A DNA stretch of 31,600 nucleotides from CAZVJU01 sp964627195 (GTDB lineage Bacteria; Patescibacteriota; Microgenomatia; UBA8517). Of this stretch, positions 1 through 7,055 are shown one piece after another. The notes below the pieces were generated by a model that saw only the letters and a list, made by a program, of their open reading frames with translations, was not told the origin of the DNA and made no database searches. The DNA is taken from assembly GCA_964627195.1 (NCBI GenBank), contig CAZVJU010000013.1, positions 1 through 31,600 on the forward strand. Reading direction: 5' to 3'. Every line of letters begins with the position of its first letter. Within the stretch, counting starts at the first letter, position 1. A program made the translations under genes and the position numbers.

Positions 1-405
1 AATGATGCTACGGGTAAAGCGAGTTAACGAGCGACACCCGTAGAGATTCACTTTTGGCGGAGGTAAATATGCAAGTGTTAATTCAGATCCTTTCCTAATG
101 TTTTCTAATGCAAAAACAATAGTGTGATTCTTAAGTCGTATCATCCAGCAGTTGGGGGAGCAGGAATGATTAAGGAGATAAATGTCGGGCTTTTTTAAAT
201 CGGGGTAAATACCCGCCTCGTCGTTGTAATACATTAAGTATAAGTTTCTCTTTTCCTTCTCAAAATCGACATCTTTTAACTGAACCACTTTGCCCACGTA
301 ATCACCAATCAGTGTTCTTTCTGGAATTTGTTTCCTGGCAAAAACACCTCTTCCTTTACTCTTTGTTTTTCTGATTTCCCAATAATCGTTGGGTATTAAA
401 AACAT
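1..405 (-). CDS. SET-domain protein-lysine methyltransferase-like protein (3' end outside window)
   Basis: The reverse strand is open from ATG 405 to the window edge (135 codons, no stop), so the gene is partial. SET signatures are visible in order: SKGRGVFA (about residues 16-23), a YLLNHSCSPN block (about 79-88) carrying the NHS substrate/cofactor motif, and RKGSELTLAY (about 105-114). Members of the family use S-adenosylmethionine to methylate lysines; bacterial targets are mostly unknown. A CTAAAT box (412-417) lies 6 bases before the ATG, as in other genes here. The expected Cys-rich post-SET tail is not recognisable: the last codons run through a palindrome at 8-43, so the C-terminus may be altered or end just outside. 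Family call firm, target unknown. Confidence 0.8.
   Translation of the reverse strand, partial: MFLIPNDYWEIRKTKSKGRGVFARKQIPERTLIGDYVGKVVQLKDVDFEKEKRNLYLMYYNDEAGIYPDLKKPDIYLLNHSCSPNCWMIRLKNHTIVFALENIRKGSELTLAYLPPPKVNLYGCRSLTRFTRSII
8..43. repeat. Palindrome, 8-bp stem
   Basis: CTACGGGT (8-15) and ACCCGTAG (36-43) are perfect inverted repeats around a 20-base loop that contains GTTAAC. It lies inside the end of the SET reading frame and may be a further kind of unit-boundary element at the left of the array. Confidence 0.45.
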
Positions 406-442
406 ATGTCAATTTAGCACACATTTTCAATTGTTGTTCTAA

Positions 443-464
443 TTTGTCTTCAAGTTAGCTTCAG
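443..464 (+). repeat. Array repeat, family A, copy 1
   Basis: TTTGTCTTCAAGTTAGCTTC; differs from the family core TTTGTCTTCAAATTAGCTC by one base in the core and one near the end. It separates the SET unit from the SWIM unit. Confidence 0.8.
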
Positions 465-500
465 AGTAGAATTGGTTGAAAATTGTATGTTTTAGTAATT

Positions 501-1244
501 ATGTTGCCGACTTACGATTTAGACAAAATTAAGTTCGCCACAGATGAAGCAACCCTTAAAAAGGCCATTGATTTATATGAATGCAAAAAAGTAATAGATT
601 TTAAAGATACTGGATATACTTATACCGCAACAGTCATCGGGACATCTCCTTATCGGTTTTTTGTTTCAAATAAGCATTTTGACGAGGGGAATTGTGAGTG
701 TTATCTTGGCCAAAACAACACACTTTGTAAGCACATAGTAGCTGTTGCAATTTATGCTGTTTTGAAAGGAAAACCTCTAAAAACTGAGGACAAAGAAGTA
801 GTCTATGTTCCCAGATGCAGTGGTCGGTTGGGTGAACTTTCGAAACAAGAATTGGAATCTGTAAAAAAATCAATCAGTGAGGCGGTGAAATACATCAAGC
901 CCTATAGTGGCCCTTCCCGTATTTGGTTTTCTTATCAGGACTCGCTTTCTGAGGGTTGTAACCGCTTATCTGCGGTTGTTTCCAAATTACCCGTAAGTGA
1001 TGAAACAACAAATATGCTTGTTAAATTGCTTTTACGCTTGGATAAAAAATTAACTTACGGTGGTGTTGACGATTCAGATGGAATAGTTGGCGGATTTATT
1101 GAACAAACTGTTGAGGTGCTTCAAGAGTTTGCAAGACTAAAGCCTTCATGTACTAAAATTTTCCGATTGCTTAAAAATAAAGAAACCTGTTTTGGGTGGG
1201 AGGAACCGCTCCTAAAACTCAGAAAAAATTTGTCTTCAAATTAG
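501..1244 (+). CDS. SWIM zinc-finger protein
   Basis: A 247-residue protein with one clear SWIM-type zinc site, CxC-x8-CxH: Cys65, Cys67, Cys76 and His78, counted from ATG 501. SWIM fingers bind DNA or proteins and occur in SWI2/SNF2-type ATPases and transposases, but no ATPase or nuclease domain is visible here; the C-terminal 150 residues are helical and unrecognised. The frame is open to a TTG at 483; I prefer ATG 501 because it is the first ATG in frame. The stop TAG (1242-1244) lies inside the next family A repeat, so the last residues (SSN) are encoded by the repeat. Single-gene unit of the array. Molecular role unknown. Confidence 0.75.
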   Translation: MLPTYDLDKIKFATDEATLKKAIDLYECKKVIDFKDTGYTYTATVIGTSPYRFFVSNKHFDEGNCECYLGQNNTLCKHIVAVAIYAVLKGKPLKTEDKEVVYVPRCSGRLGELSKQELESVKKSISEAVKYIKPYSGPSRIWFSYQDSLSEGCNRLSAVVSKLPVSDETTNMLVKLLLRLDKKLTYGGVDDSDGIVGGFIEQTVEVLQEFARLKPSCTKIFRLLKNKETCFGWEEPLLKLRKNLSSN

Positions 1245-1247
1245 CTC
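1229..1247 (+). repeat. Array repeat, family A, copy 2
   Basis: Exact core TTTGTCTTCAAATTAGCTC. It overlaps the 3' end of the SWIM gene and supplies its stop codon. Confidence 0.9.
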
Positions 1248-1275
1248 CCTAAAGAAATCGTGGTAAAATCGAATT

Positions 1276-1731
1276 ATGAAATGTGATGTTTGCCCCTTCT
1301 TAAATAATTTCCAAAGAACAATTACTCAGACAAAATACTGGAAAGTAGACATTAATGAAAATCAGGAATATTTAGGAAGAAGTTTTGTTGCTCTAAAGAG
1401 ACATTGTGGAAGTCTTTCAGAATTAACGAAAGAAGAATGGTTAGATTTTACCTCTTTAGTTAAGAGCTTAGAAAGTATTTTCAAAAAGACATTTGATGCG
1501 AGATTATTTAACTGGAGTTGCTTAATGAATAATGCTTTTAAAGAAAAACCAGCAAATCCTCATGTCCACTGGCACTTAAGACCTCGATATGAGAAAGAGG
1601 TTAAGTTTGCAGGAATAACTTTTATTGATCCAGAATTTGGTCATCATTATACAAAGGGTTCTGAAAGAATTCTTATATTGTCGGAAGATAAACTGCAAAT
1701 GGTCATTAAGGAACTTCAAAAGAATATGTGA
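1276..1731 (+). CDS. HIT-family (histidine triad) protein
   Basis: A 151-residue protein whose PHVHWHLRP block (His96, His98, His100) matches the HIT catalytic motif H-x-H-x-H-x-x. HIT enzymes hydrolyse or transfer nucleoside phosphates, for example dinucleoside polyphosphates, through a nucleotidyl-histidine intermediate. The N-terminal CDVCPF pair of cysteines recalls the metal-binding start of some HIT proteins. A TAAAAT box at 1264-1269 sits 6 bases before the ATG with no Shine-Dalgarno site, which supports this start and a leaderless message. Bracketed by family A repeats at 1229 and 1732. Substrate not predictable. Confidence 0.88.
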   Translation: MKCDVCPFLNNFQRTITQTKYWKVDINENQEYLGRSFVALKRHCGSLSELTKEEWLDFTSLVKSLESIFKKTFDARLFNWSCLMNNAFKEKPANPHVHWHLRPRYEKEVKFAGITFIDPEFGHHYTKGSERILILSEDKLQMVIKELQKNM

Positions 1732-1750
1732 TTTGTCTTCAAATTAGCTC
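1732..1750 (+). repeat. Array repeat, family A, copy 3
   Basis: Exact core TTTGTCTTCAAATTAGCTC. Read in reverse, its CTAA gives the stop codon of the sulfotransferase gene on the minus strand. Confidence 0.9.
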
Positions 1751-2526
1751 CAACTCGTAATGGATTGCAGTTGATTTTCTAACGAGACTGCATGTTCATA
1801 GAGAGCATAATCCTTTTTATGAAATTCTTTAAATCCACATTCAAAATTTACGTCAACAGGTAAAGGTGGTTTATTACTTGCTTTATTTTCGCATCCAAGG
1901 TTAAATTTCGCAGGATCGAGTCCTAATCGATCCATAAGTCTTTGTGCGTATAAGTCAAGCCTTTCAGTTGTTCCAACTAAATCAAAGCTCTCAAGAGGAA
2001 CATCCGCGAGAGCTTGACTTTGATAGTTTTGTAATGGTTCAAGCATTGCGAATTGCTCAAAAGCAATTCTAGAGTAAGGGATATTGGTTCTAAAATCTGT
2101 AGCACCATTGCTTCGCTGCCAATGTAAATAATGTGAATACATTCTTTCCAAAGGCTCTCGAAGAACAACAGTAGTGAAATGATTGGGCAAAACAGCAATC
2201 TTATCGGCTGTGAAGTGTCCAATAATAATCCTATAATCTATTTCTTTGATATCCTCCCAGGTTAAATCGCCCGGTCTTTCCTTTTGACGAAGTTGAAGTA
2301 CTAATTTATTAATAAAAGGTCGGAGAGGAGATTCTTGTAATATGTCTTTGATTCGATTAGCTGTTTGATGTCTTTCTCCTCTAAGGTCTGAACTTCTTCG
2401 AAATCTATCTATTCTGGCATGATACAACAAGACATTTGATTTTCCGAACGCTGGTTCAAAGATTCCTTTTCGCATAGTCGTGCCAGCACTTTTTTCAATG
2501 TGAATGTCAGCGACCCGTTCGGGCAT
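1744..2526 (-). CDS. Sulfotransferase-family protein
   Basis: A 260-residue protein with the two PAPS-binding signatures of sulfotransferases. The 5'-phosphosulfate loop is HIEKSAGTT at residues 9-17 (family form HIPKTAGT) and the 3'-phosphate block is LREPLERMYSHY at about 122-133. Such enzymes move sulfate from PAPS to carbohydrates or other acceptors; the acceptor here is unknown. There is no signal peptide, so it is probably cytoplasmic. The gene runs against the array direction, yet both flanking repeats keep the + orientation, and its TAA stop lies within repeat A copy 3. A TAAAAT box (2533-2538) sits 6 bases before the ATG. Full length for the compact bacterial family. Confidence 0.85.
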   Translation of the reverse strand: MPERVADIHIEKSAGTTMRKGIFEPAFGKSNVLLYHARIDRFRRSSDLRGERHQTANRIKDILQESPLRPFINKLVLQLRQKERPGDLTWEDIKEIDYRIIIGHFTADKIAVLPNHFTTVVLREPLERMYSHYLHWQRSNGATDFRTNIPYSRIAFEQFAMLEPLQNYQSQALADVPLESFDLVGTTERLDLYAQRLMDRLGLDPAKFNLGCENKASNKPPLPVDVNFECGFKEFHKKDYALYEHAVSLENQLQSITSWS

Positions 2527-2579
2527 GGAGATATTTTACTATAGTTATGCAAATAGTCCTATAATTGTCAAAGTATAAC

Positions 2580-2599
2580 TTGTCTTCAAATTAGCTCTG
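2580..2599 (+). repeat. Array repeat, family A, copy 4
   Basis: TTGTCTTCAAATTAGCTC; lacks only the first T of the core. Lies between the sulfotransferase and PNPOx-like units. Confidence 0.88.
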
Positions 2600-2630
2600 G
2601 AGTAAAATTGTGTCAGACTAGACAGCTTTT

Positions 2631-3116
2631 ATGAAAGATTTGATAGATAAAGTTAAAAAAATTATTAAGGAGAATATTTATGCAACCATTGGAACATGTG
2701 GTAATGTTAACTTACCTTGGGTTAGTCCACTTTTTATTTCTTATGATAACCAATTAAATTTCTACTGGCTTTCTCCCAAAAACAGCTGGCATTCCAAAAA
2801 CCTCAGAGAAAATAACGATTGTTCTTTGGTGATGTTTGATTCCCGGGCTCCAAAGTGGACAGGCATTGGAGTTTATATGTTAGGAACAGCGGTTGAGCTT
2901 TTTAAAAAGAAGGAAATCGAAAAGGGATTAAAATTAGAATATGAGCGACTGGAAGAAGGAATTCCAAGTTATGAGGGGTATATTGGCGATAATGAATATA
3001 GGGTTTACAAATTTGTACCGTCAAAGATATGGGCTACCGATGATACTGAGGATGAAAAGGGAATTTCTGTAGATCACAGAACTAAGTTAAGAAAAGAAAG
3101 TTTGTCTTTATTTTAG
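2631..3116 (+). CDS. Pyridoxamine 5'-phosphate oxidase-like flavin-binding protein
   Basis: A 161-residue protein with the split beta-barrel pattern of the PNPOx/FMN-binding superfamily: ATIGTCGNVNLPWVSPLFI near the N-terminus, then FYWLSPKNSWHSKNL and a C-terminal YRVYKFVPSKIW. Family members bind FMN or F420 and include oxidases, reductases and heme-binding relatives, so the exact reaction cannot be assigned. There is no signal peptide. The TAG stop (3114-3116) falls inside the degenerate family A repeat at 3101, so the last residues (about SLSLF) are repeat-encoded. The upstream promoter is less clear than in neighbouring units: a TAAAAT lies 25 bases and a TAGACA 6 bases before the ATG. 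Confidence 0.82.
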   Translation: MKDLIDKVKKIIKENIYATIGTCGNVNLPWVSPLFISYDNQLNFYWLSPKNSWHSKNLRENNDCSLVMFDSRAPKWTGIGVYMLGTAVELFKKKEIEKGLKLEYERLEEGIPSYEGYIGDNEYRVYKFVPSKIWATDDTEDEKGISVDHRTKLRKESLSLF

Positions 3117-3120
3117 CTTC
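3101..3120 (+). repeat. Array repeat, family A, copy 5 (degenerate)
   Basis: TTTGTCTTTATTTTAGCTTC; keeps TTTGTCTT and TTAGCT but differs in the middle. Position and spacing fit the array. Confidence 0.65.
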
Positions 3121-3153
3121 GGTAGATTACTGAAGATGTGTTATACTTTGTAT

Positions 3154-3345
3154 ATGAAACCAATTAATTGGAAACTACTTTTTGATCATTACAAAGGTAA
3201 ATGGGTGGCTTTAAAAAGCGATGAAAAAACAGTTGTTGCATCTGGTGGTAACGCTAAAGTTGTTTATGAAAAAGCAATCAAAAAGGGTGTAAAAATTCCG
3301 ACTCTTTTAAAAGTCCCAACAGCTTCAGTCCCTTTTGTGGGTTAG
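3154..3345 (+). CDS. DUF5678-like small protein
   Basis: A 63-residue protein with the DUF5678 pattern KGKWVAL...VVASGGNAKVVYEKAIKKG and a C-terminal VPTASVPFVG. Known relatives are short proteins of unknown function that often precede a retropepsin-like gene, as here. An earlier ATG at 3136 lies upstream of the likely promoter; a TATACT box (3142-3147) sits 6 bases before ATG 3154, which fixes the start. The next gene begins 4 bases after the stop, so the two form one transcript and one array unit. Confidence 0.75.
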   Translation: MKPINWKLLFDHYKGKWVALKSDEKTVVASGGNAKVVYEKAIKKGVKIPTLLKVPTASVPFVG

Positions 3346-3349
3346 GTTT

Positions 3350-3769
3350 ATGCAATATCACTATTATGCTTTTGATGTTGAGTTTTCTCCTGGTACTAAA
3401 CGAAGAAAGACGTTATGGAGACCGATTGTTGAGATAATACTTGTCTATGGTAAAAGAATTGTTGCGTATCCAGTATTAATTGACAGCGGTTCTGATTACA
3501 ATATTTTTCACTCTGGTGTAGCTGAAGCTTTAGATATAAATTTGACTTTTGGAAAGAAAAGGAGATTATACGGTCTTGGAGAACAACCAATAAAAGGTTA
3601 TGAGCACAAAATTGATCTTAAAATGGTTGGATTAAAAACAGTAAAATCAAGTGCAATTTTTACTAAGGAATTGTCAGATCACGCCTTTGGAGTATTAGGA
3701 AATGTTGGGTTTTTCAATCATTTCAAGGTGCAGTTTGATTATGGGAATAAGATTATTGATATCGAATAA
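3350..3769 (+). CDS. Retropepsin-like aspartic protease
   Basis: A 139-residue protein with VLIDSGSDYNIF, the Asp-Ser-Gly active-site triad of single-domain aspartic proteases (Asp45 from ATG 3350). It is followed by the beta-rich pattern of the fold, including AFGVLGNVGFF, which matches the second conserved block. Retropepsins work as dimers, and no signal peptide is present. The frame extends to a TTG at 3335 that would overlap the stop of the upstream gene; ATG 3350, 4 bases after that stop, is preferred. Coupled to the DUF5678-like gene. Natural substrate unknown. Confidence 0.82.
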   Translation: MQYHYYAFDVEFSPGTKRRKTLWRPIVEIILVYGKRIVAYPVLIDSGSDYNIFHSGVAEALDINLTFGKKRRLYGLGEQPIKGYEHKIDLKMVGLKTVKSSAIFTKELSDHAFGVLGNVGFFNHFKVQFDYGNKIIDIE

Positions 3770-3778
3770 TACCCGGGA

Positions 3779-3797
3779 TTTGTCTTCAAATTAGCTC
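3779..3797 (+). repeat. Array repeat, family A, copy 6
   Basis: Exact core TTTGTCTTCAAATTAGCTC; the last family A copy before the array changes to family B. Confidence 0.9.
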
Positions 3798-3868
3798 AAA
3801 TAGTAGTCGTAGTTGTCCTCTATGAGTTAGTAGTTGTATTTGTCGTTGCTTATGTTATAATCTTTTTT

Positions 3869-4189
3869 ATGATAAATAAAAACGCTGAAACTAAAATAAG
3901 GAGACTTAGTCAAAATCAGGCTAAGGCTTTGAAAGCTGTGATAATAGGGACCTCATCTGGTATGCCTGTAACAGGAAGTTATATTTCTACGGCGACTGGT
4001 CTAACCGCAAATGCATTAGGAGGCACCGTTTCTGCACTAGAGAGGAATGATTTTATTCAACCTCTTGGAAAAGAAGAGAGGCAGTTTAAGTGGGAACTGG
4101 GGGATCCCGACATAATAACCGCACGCCAGGAGGATTCTAAAGCTTTAATAAATATTGTTTCTAAGGTAGCTGGGGACGAAGAAAAATAA
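3869..4189 (+). CDS. Winged-helix-like hypothetical protein
   Basis: A 106-residue protein not assigned to a named family. Residues 30-70 (VTGSYISTATGLTANALGGTVSALERNDFIQPLG) read like a winged-helix DNA-binding domain: a recognition helix after a short turn, then a beta wing at about 65-77. That would suit a small transcription regulator, but this is inference. A TATAAT box (3856-3861) sits 7 bases before the ATG. Its unit opens with repeat A copy 6 and closes with family B copy 1. Confidence 0.6.
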   Translation: MINKNAETKIRRLSQNQAKALKAVIIGTSSGMPVTGSYISTATGLTANALGGTVSALERNDFIQPLGKEERQFKWELGDPDIITARQEDSKALINIVSKVAGDEEK

Positions 4190-4190
4190 C

Positions 4191-4382
4191 ATGCAAATAC
4201 CTAAATTAGTAATCAATTTGTTGACGATAAATTTTAACTCCAATGATCAGAGAAAAATTGAAATATTAAACGGGGACGAAAATAAAGGAACGTTTCTATT
4301 ATCAGGATTACGAATGGGAAAAGGAAAATTAAATAACTCTAAGCTTAAAACAATATCTTCAAAGAAAAGTGGTATAAATTAA
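4191..4382 (+). CDS. Small hypothetical protein (63 aa)
   Basis: An open frame starting one base after the stop of the preceding gene and ending just before the first family B repeat. It is Lys/Asn-rich with no recognised motif and no Shine-Dalgarno site of its own; tight spacing suggests translational coupling if it is real. It could equally be a decayed fragment. Confidence 0.35.
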   Translation: MQIPKLVINLLTINFNSNDQRKIEILNGDENKGTFLLSGLRMGKGKLNNSKLKTISSKKSGIN

Positions 4383-4383
4383 A

Positions 4384-4401
4384 ACCCATTTCCTTCTCGG
4401 G
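4384..4401 (+). repeat. Array repeat, family B, copy 1
   Basis: ACCCATTTCCTTCTCGG; short form. First family B copy, between the winged-helix and GNAT units. Confidence 0.75.
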
Positions 4402-4430
4402 TACTAATTTTTTCTTGATATACTTCAAGT

Positions 4431-4886
4431 ATGACTATTAGATTGGCTAGAGTTACAGATTACGAATTGTTAAAGAAAATTAAACCTTCCATAAAAGATA
4501 AAACCATCGAGGAAAGACTTAAGAAACAAGAAGAAGGAAAAGTAGAGTTTATGATTTTGGAAGATGATGATGAACCTGTCAGTTTTGTTCTTTTAAAATG
4601 GGAAGGCAAAAAAACTCATCCCGAATACCCAGACATGGAAGATCTTTACACAAGAGAAGAATATAGAGGAAAAGGTTTGGCTACATTACTGATTAAAGAA
4701 TGTGAGAAAAGAGCCAAAGAGAGAGGATTTAGTAAAATTGGTTTGGCAGTAAATCCCGAGAAAAAGTCAAAAGCAAAAGCTTTTTATGAGAAGTTGGGGT
4801 ATAAGCACGCTGGAGGTAAACCTTATGTTGATGCTCTTTATAATGGTACTGAAGATTGGGTTATAGATTTAGAAAAAGAAATATAA
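4431..4886 (+). CDS. GNAT-family N-acetyltransferase
   Basis: A 151-residue single GNAT domain. The acetyl-CoA-binding motif A is EEYRGKGLATLLIKE (Arg79-Gly-Lys-Gly-Leu-Ala84, the R-x-x-G-x-A pattern), followed by the motif B region KAKAFYEKLGYK. GNAT enzymes acetylate amines of small molecules, antibiotics or proteins; the acceptor cannot be read from the sequence. A TATACT box (4419-4424) lies 6 bases before the ATG and there is no Shine-Dalgarno site. Single-gene unit between family B copies 1 and 2. Confidence 0.9.
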   Translation: MTIRLARVTDYELLKKIKPSIKDKTIEERLKKQEEGKVEFMILEDDDEPVSFVLLKWEGKKTHPEYPDMEDLYTREEYRGKGLATLLIKECEKRAKERGFSKIGLAVNPEKKSKAKAFYEKLGYKHAGGKPYVDALYNGTEDWVIDLEKEI

Positions 4887-4888
4887 AG

Positions 4889-4908
4889 ACCCCATTTCCT
4901 CCACGACG
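4889..4908 (+). repeat. Array repeat, family B, copy 2
   Basis: ACCCCATTTCCTCCACGAC; short form, immediately after the GNAT stop codon. Confidence 0.9.
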
Positions 4909-4939
4909 TATAATTTTTCTACAACTGGTATAATTTCTT

Positions 4940-5668
4940 ATGACAAAGAAAAAAACTTTAGAAAAAGTATTTAGACTTCACAAACTATTTCATGAAGGAA
5001 AGATACCAACGCTTGCTCAACATGAAGTTAATCCAGAATTGAATAAAGGAAGTCGCGAAAATTATTTATATTTTACTTTGCCACCGTCGATTAATTTTCA
5101 ACGCAATTCACCTGCAATGTGGGCATCAGCACTTAAAACATACACAGATCCAGAGACAAATTATTTATTTTCTCCTGAGAAGGTAGTGAAACATTCAAGA
5201 AACTCCATACAGAAGGACTTAATTAAATACAGGTTGGCCTTACAGACAAATAAACATACAGATATTTGGATTAAGATTTCTGAAACCTTAGCTAAATATT
5301 ACAGTGGTGATCCGAGAGAGGTTTTAAAAGAAGCAAAGTATAATGTAATAGAAATTCTTGAAAATCTCCAGAATGTAAAAAAATCTTTATTTCCTTATTT
5401 AGGTGGCAAAAAGCTTTCTAATTACTGGCTTTTTATTCTTAACAAATTTACAGATGTTAAACTAAAAAATATAGCTATGCTCTCAGTTATACCTGACACT
5501 CATGTTTTGCAAAGTACTGTTAAATTGGGATTACATAATGGGGCAGTTACGGCGGAGATTGCTGATAAATTATGGAGGGATTTATTAGTAGGAACAGACC
5601 TTTATCCAGTAGACATGCACCCGGTTTTGTGGAATTGGAGTAGGAATAATTTTCAACCAGAGGTTTAA
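4940..5668 (+). CDS. Hypothetical protein (242 aa)
   Basis: A full-length, Lys-rich, mostly helical protein that I cannot place in a family. Residues about 153-170 (PYLGGKKLSNYWLFILNK) and 183-190 (VIPDTHVL) faintly recall the helix-hairpin-helix plus catalytic-Asp layout of HhH-GPD DNA glycosylases, but spacing and motif quality are too weak to assert. There is no signal peptide and no membrane segment. A TATAAT box (4929-4934) lies 5 bases before the ATG. Single-gene unit in the array. Confidence 0.7.
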   Translation: MTKKKTLEKVFRLHKLFHEGKIPTLAQHEVNPELNKGSRENYLYFTLPPSINFQRNSPAMWASALKTYTDPETNYLFSPEKVVKHSRNSIQKDLIKYRLALQTNKHTDIWIKISETLAKYYSGDPREVLKEAKYNVIEILENLQNVKKSLFPYLGGKKLSNYWLFILNKFTDVKLKNIAMLSVIPDTHVLQSTVKLGLHNGAVTAEIADKLWRDLLVGTDLYPVDMHPVLWNWSRNNFQPEV

Positions 5669-5674
5669 AAGAGA

Positions 5675-5698
5675 GAGACTACTTTTTCCGAGACTTCT
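5675..5698 (+). repeat. Possible degenerate family B repeat
   Basis: GACTACTTTTTCCGAGACTT resembles the short form GACCCCATTTCCTCC-CGG-CTT with several changes, and lies exactly where a boundary is expected between two units. Confidence 0.35.
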
Positions 5699-5706
5699 GA
5701 CTAAAG

Positions 5707-5943
5707 TTATCTTGATTTTCTCCTGTGGTGCAGCTTTTTAATAACTAAAAAAAATAATAAAGTGGCTATTAATAAAAGAAGAGTTATTTTAATATAAAAT
5801 CCTATTTTCAAACACTTTCCAAATCTATAGTCAACACCTGGATACTCATATATAAATATGGAGTATTGTATACACTCTCTGGTTGTAGGTAATCTTCCTA
5901 CCACCACACCACCTTCTGAAAAATAAGCAAGCTGGCTCATCAC
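5707..5943 (-). CDS. Small single-pass membrane protein (hypothetical)
   Basis: A 78-residue protein with a hydrophobic stretch at about 48-68 (GFYIKITLLLLIATLLFFLV) followed by a positive tail (KKLHHRRKSR). This suggests a C-terminal membrane anchor with the tail inside the cell. Two Met codons open the frame; a TACAAT box lies 11 bases upstream. No family recognised. It occupies the expected position of a reverse-oriented unit, which makes it more credible than its length alone would. Confidence 0.5.
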   Translation of the reverse strand: MMSQLAYFSEGGVVVGRLPTTRECIQYSIFIYEYPGVDYRFGKCLKIGFYIKITLLLLIATLLFFLVIKKLHHRRKSR

Positions 5944-6000
5944 TTTAAGATATTGTATATTTAGATTTACCCCACTGCAATTGTTAAGTAACCGAAGAAG

Positions 6001-6019
6001 AACCCATTTCCTCCACGGC
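6001..6019 (+). repeat. Array repeat, family B, copy 3
   Basis: AACCCATTTCCTCCACGGC; clean short form with left and right halves joined directly. Confidence 0.9.
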
Positions 6020-6047
6020 CATTTATTTTTTTTGATACAATTTGGAT

Positions 6048-6710
6048 ATGGCTTATGAATTGAAAGATGACTTTACGGATATTAATGAAAACATATGGTC
6101 ATTGAAGCGGTTGAGTAAAGACAATCGGAAAATTGTTAAGTATCTAGGTAAGAATTCGTTTCAGATAACAGTAAGAAAAGGTGATTACCAAATGGACGGT
6201 GGAGACGGTCATGTAACTGAAAGAGCAGAACTAACTGAAGAAAAATCGTTATGGGTACCAACTGGAACGTTAATATGGTATTCCTTCTATTTTGCTTTTC
6301 CTAAAGATTTTATGCTTCTTGACAATCGGCTTGTTTTTGCCCAGTGGAAACAGTCGACCAAAAAACCAGAATCTCCGTTTTTATCATTTAGATATGTTAA
6401 CGGAAGGTTGTATTTTCAGGTAGTTTATGATGACAAAAGAGAAATATTTTACTGTAAGGAGAATGAATGGCGTGGTGACTGGCATAAAGTATTGGTTTAT
6501 TATAAATTGAATAGGGATTTTCAAGGCGAAACAAAAGCGTGGGCAGATGGTAGTTTGGTTGCCGATCATAAAGGAAGACTTGGTTCCTCTCATCCAACAT
6601 CTGATCCACATTTTAAGATGGGTTTATATCGTGATCAGATTGATGAGCCGCAAACTATTTATCTTGCAAATTTCAGACGTAGTACTTCAAAAGAATATTG
6701 TGAAAGTTAG
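6048..6710 (+). CDS. Heparin-lyase-I/PL20-like polysaccharide lyase domain protein
   Basis: A 220-residue single-domain protein with the jelly-roll pattern of the Polysacc_lyase family (PF14099; glucuronan lyase and relatives): HVTERAEL near residue 54, LIWYSFYFAFPKDF, LVFAQWKQ, PFLSFRYVNGRLYFQV, WHKVLVYYKL and a C-terminal FKMGLYRD. Such enzymes cleave uronic-acid polymers by beta-elimination, using conserved Arg/Gln/Tyr/Lys residues that are present here in type. There is no signal peptide, which is odd for a lyase. A TTG at 6042 is in frame, but the TACAAT box (6036-6041) abuts it and lies 6 bases before ATG 6048, so I chose the ATG. Confidence 0.78.
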   Translation: MAYELKDDFTDINENIWSLKRLSKDNRKIVKYLGKNSFQITVRKGDYQMDGGDGHVTERAELTEEKSLWVPTGTLIWYSFYFAFPKDFMLLDNRLVFAQWKQSTKKPESPFLSFRYVNGRLYFQVVYDDKREIFYCKENEWRGDWHKVLVYYKLNRDFQGETKAWADGSLVADHKGRLGSSHPTSDPHFKMGLYRDQIDEPQTIYLANFRRSTSKEYCES

Positions 6711-6713
6711 CAG

Positions 6714-6758
6714 GACCTTATTTCTTTCCCCCCAAACGCGGGCAAGCGCGGCTTCTAG
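6714..6758 (+). repeat. Array repeat, family B, copy 4 (long form)
   Basis: Left half GACCTTATTTCTTTCC, right end GCGCGGCTTCTAG, with CGGGCAAG between them. AAGC-gcg-GCTT can form a small hairpin. Confidence 0.8.
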
Positions 6759-6767
6759 ATTTAAGTA

Positions 6768-7037
6768 TTATTTGAACTCTAGTTTCAAACTGGTATCAAG
6801 GGCAGAGGCAAGTTTTTTAAGAAATGACAAGGAGGGAAGAGACATTGCACTCTCAACGCGCGATATAACCGACTGTTTGGTTTCGAGTTTTTTTGCAAGC
6901 TCTTTTTGGGTGTAGCCTTTTTTTGTTCTCGCTTCAATCAACATTCGAGCGACTTGGTATTCTAATTCGTTTTCTCTAAGAGCTTCTCTGAATTTAGGTC
7001 TTTTTAATAATTGTCTTTTGTGAGTTTTCCAATCCAT
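6768..7037 (-). CDS. XRE-family antitoxin, HigA-like
   Basis: About 90 residues with a helix-turn-helix of the XRE type: KKGYTQKELAKKLETKQSVISRVESAMSLPSLSFLKKLASALD. As in HigBA systems, the antitoxin gene follows its toxin. In-frame starts exist at TTG 7058, ATG 7046 and ATG 7037. The promoter (TTGACA, 17 bases, TATTAT) ends directly at 7046, so only 7037 leaves room for transcription start; translation from a longer toxin-antitoxin message could use 7046. The product should bind the palindrome at 7056-7071 and repress the pair. Paralogue of the 11187-11465 gene. Confidence 0.82.
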   Translation of the reverse strand: MDWKTHKRQLLKRPKFREALRENELEYQVARMLIEARTKKGYTQKELAKKLETKQSVISRVESAMSLPSLSFLKKLASALDTSLKLEFK

Positions 7038-7055
7038 ATTAGCCATATAATATAG

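Noticed and set aside
4940..5668. HhH-GPD DNA glycosylase assignment
   Set aside because: Only faint resemblance at two short blocks; hairpin and catalytic Asp spacing not convincing.
6547..6915. Open frame of 122 codons on the + strand
   Set aside because: It overlaps the lyase gene in another frame and runs through a repeat and the reverse of the XRE gene; no protein-like pattern.
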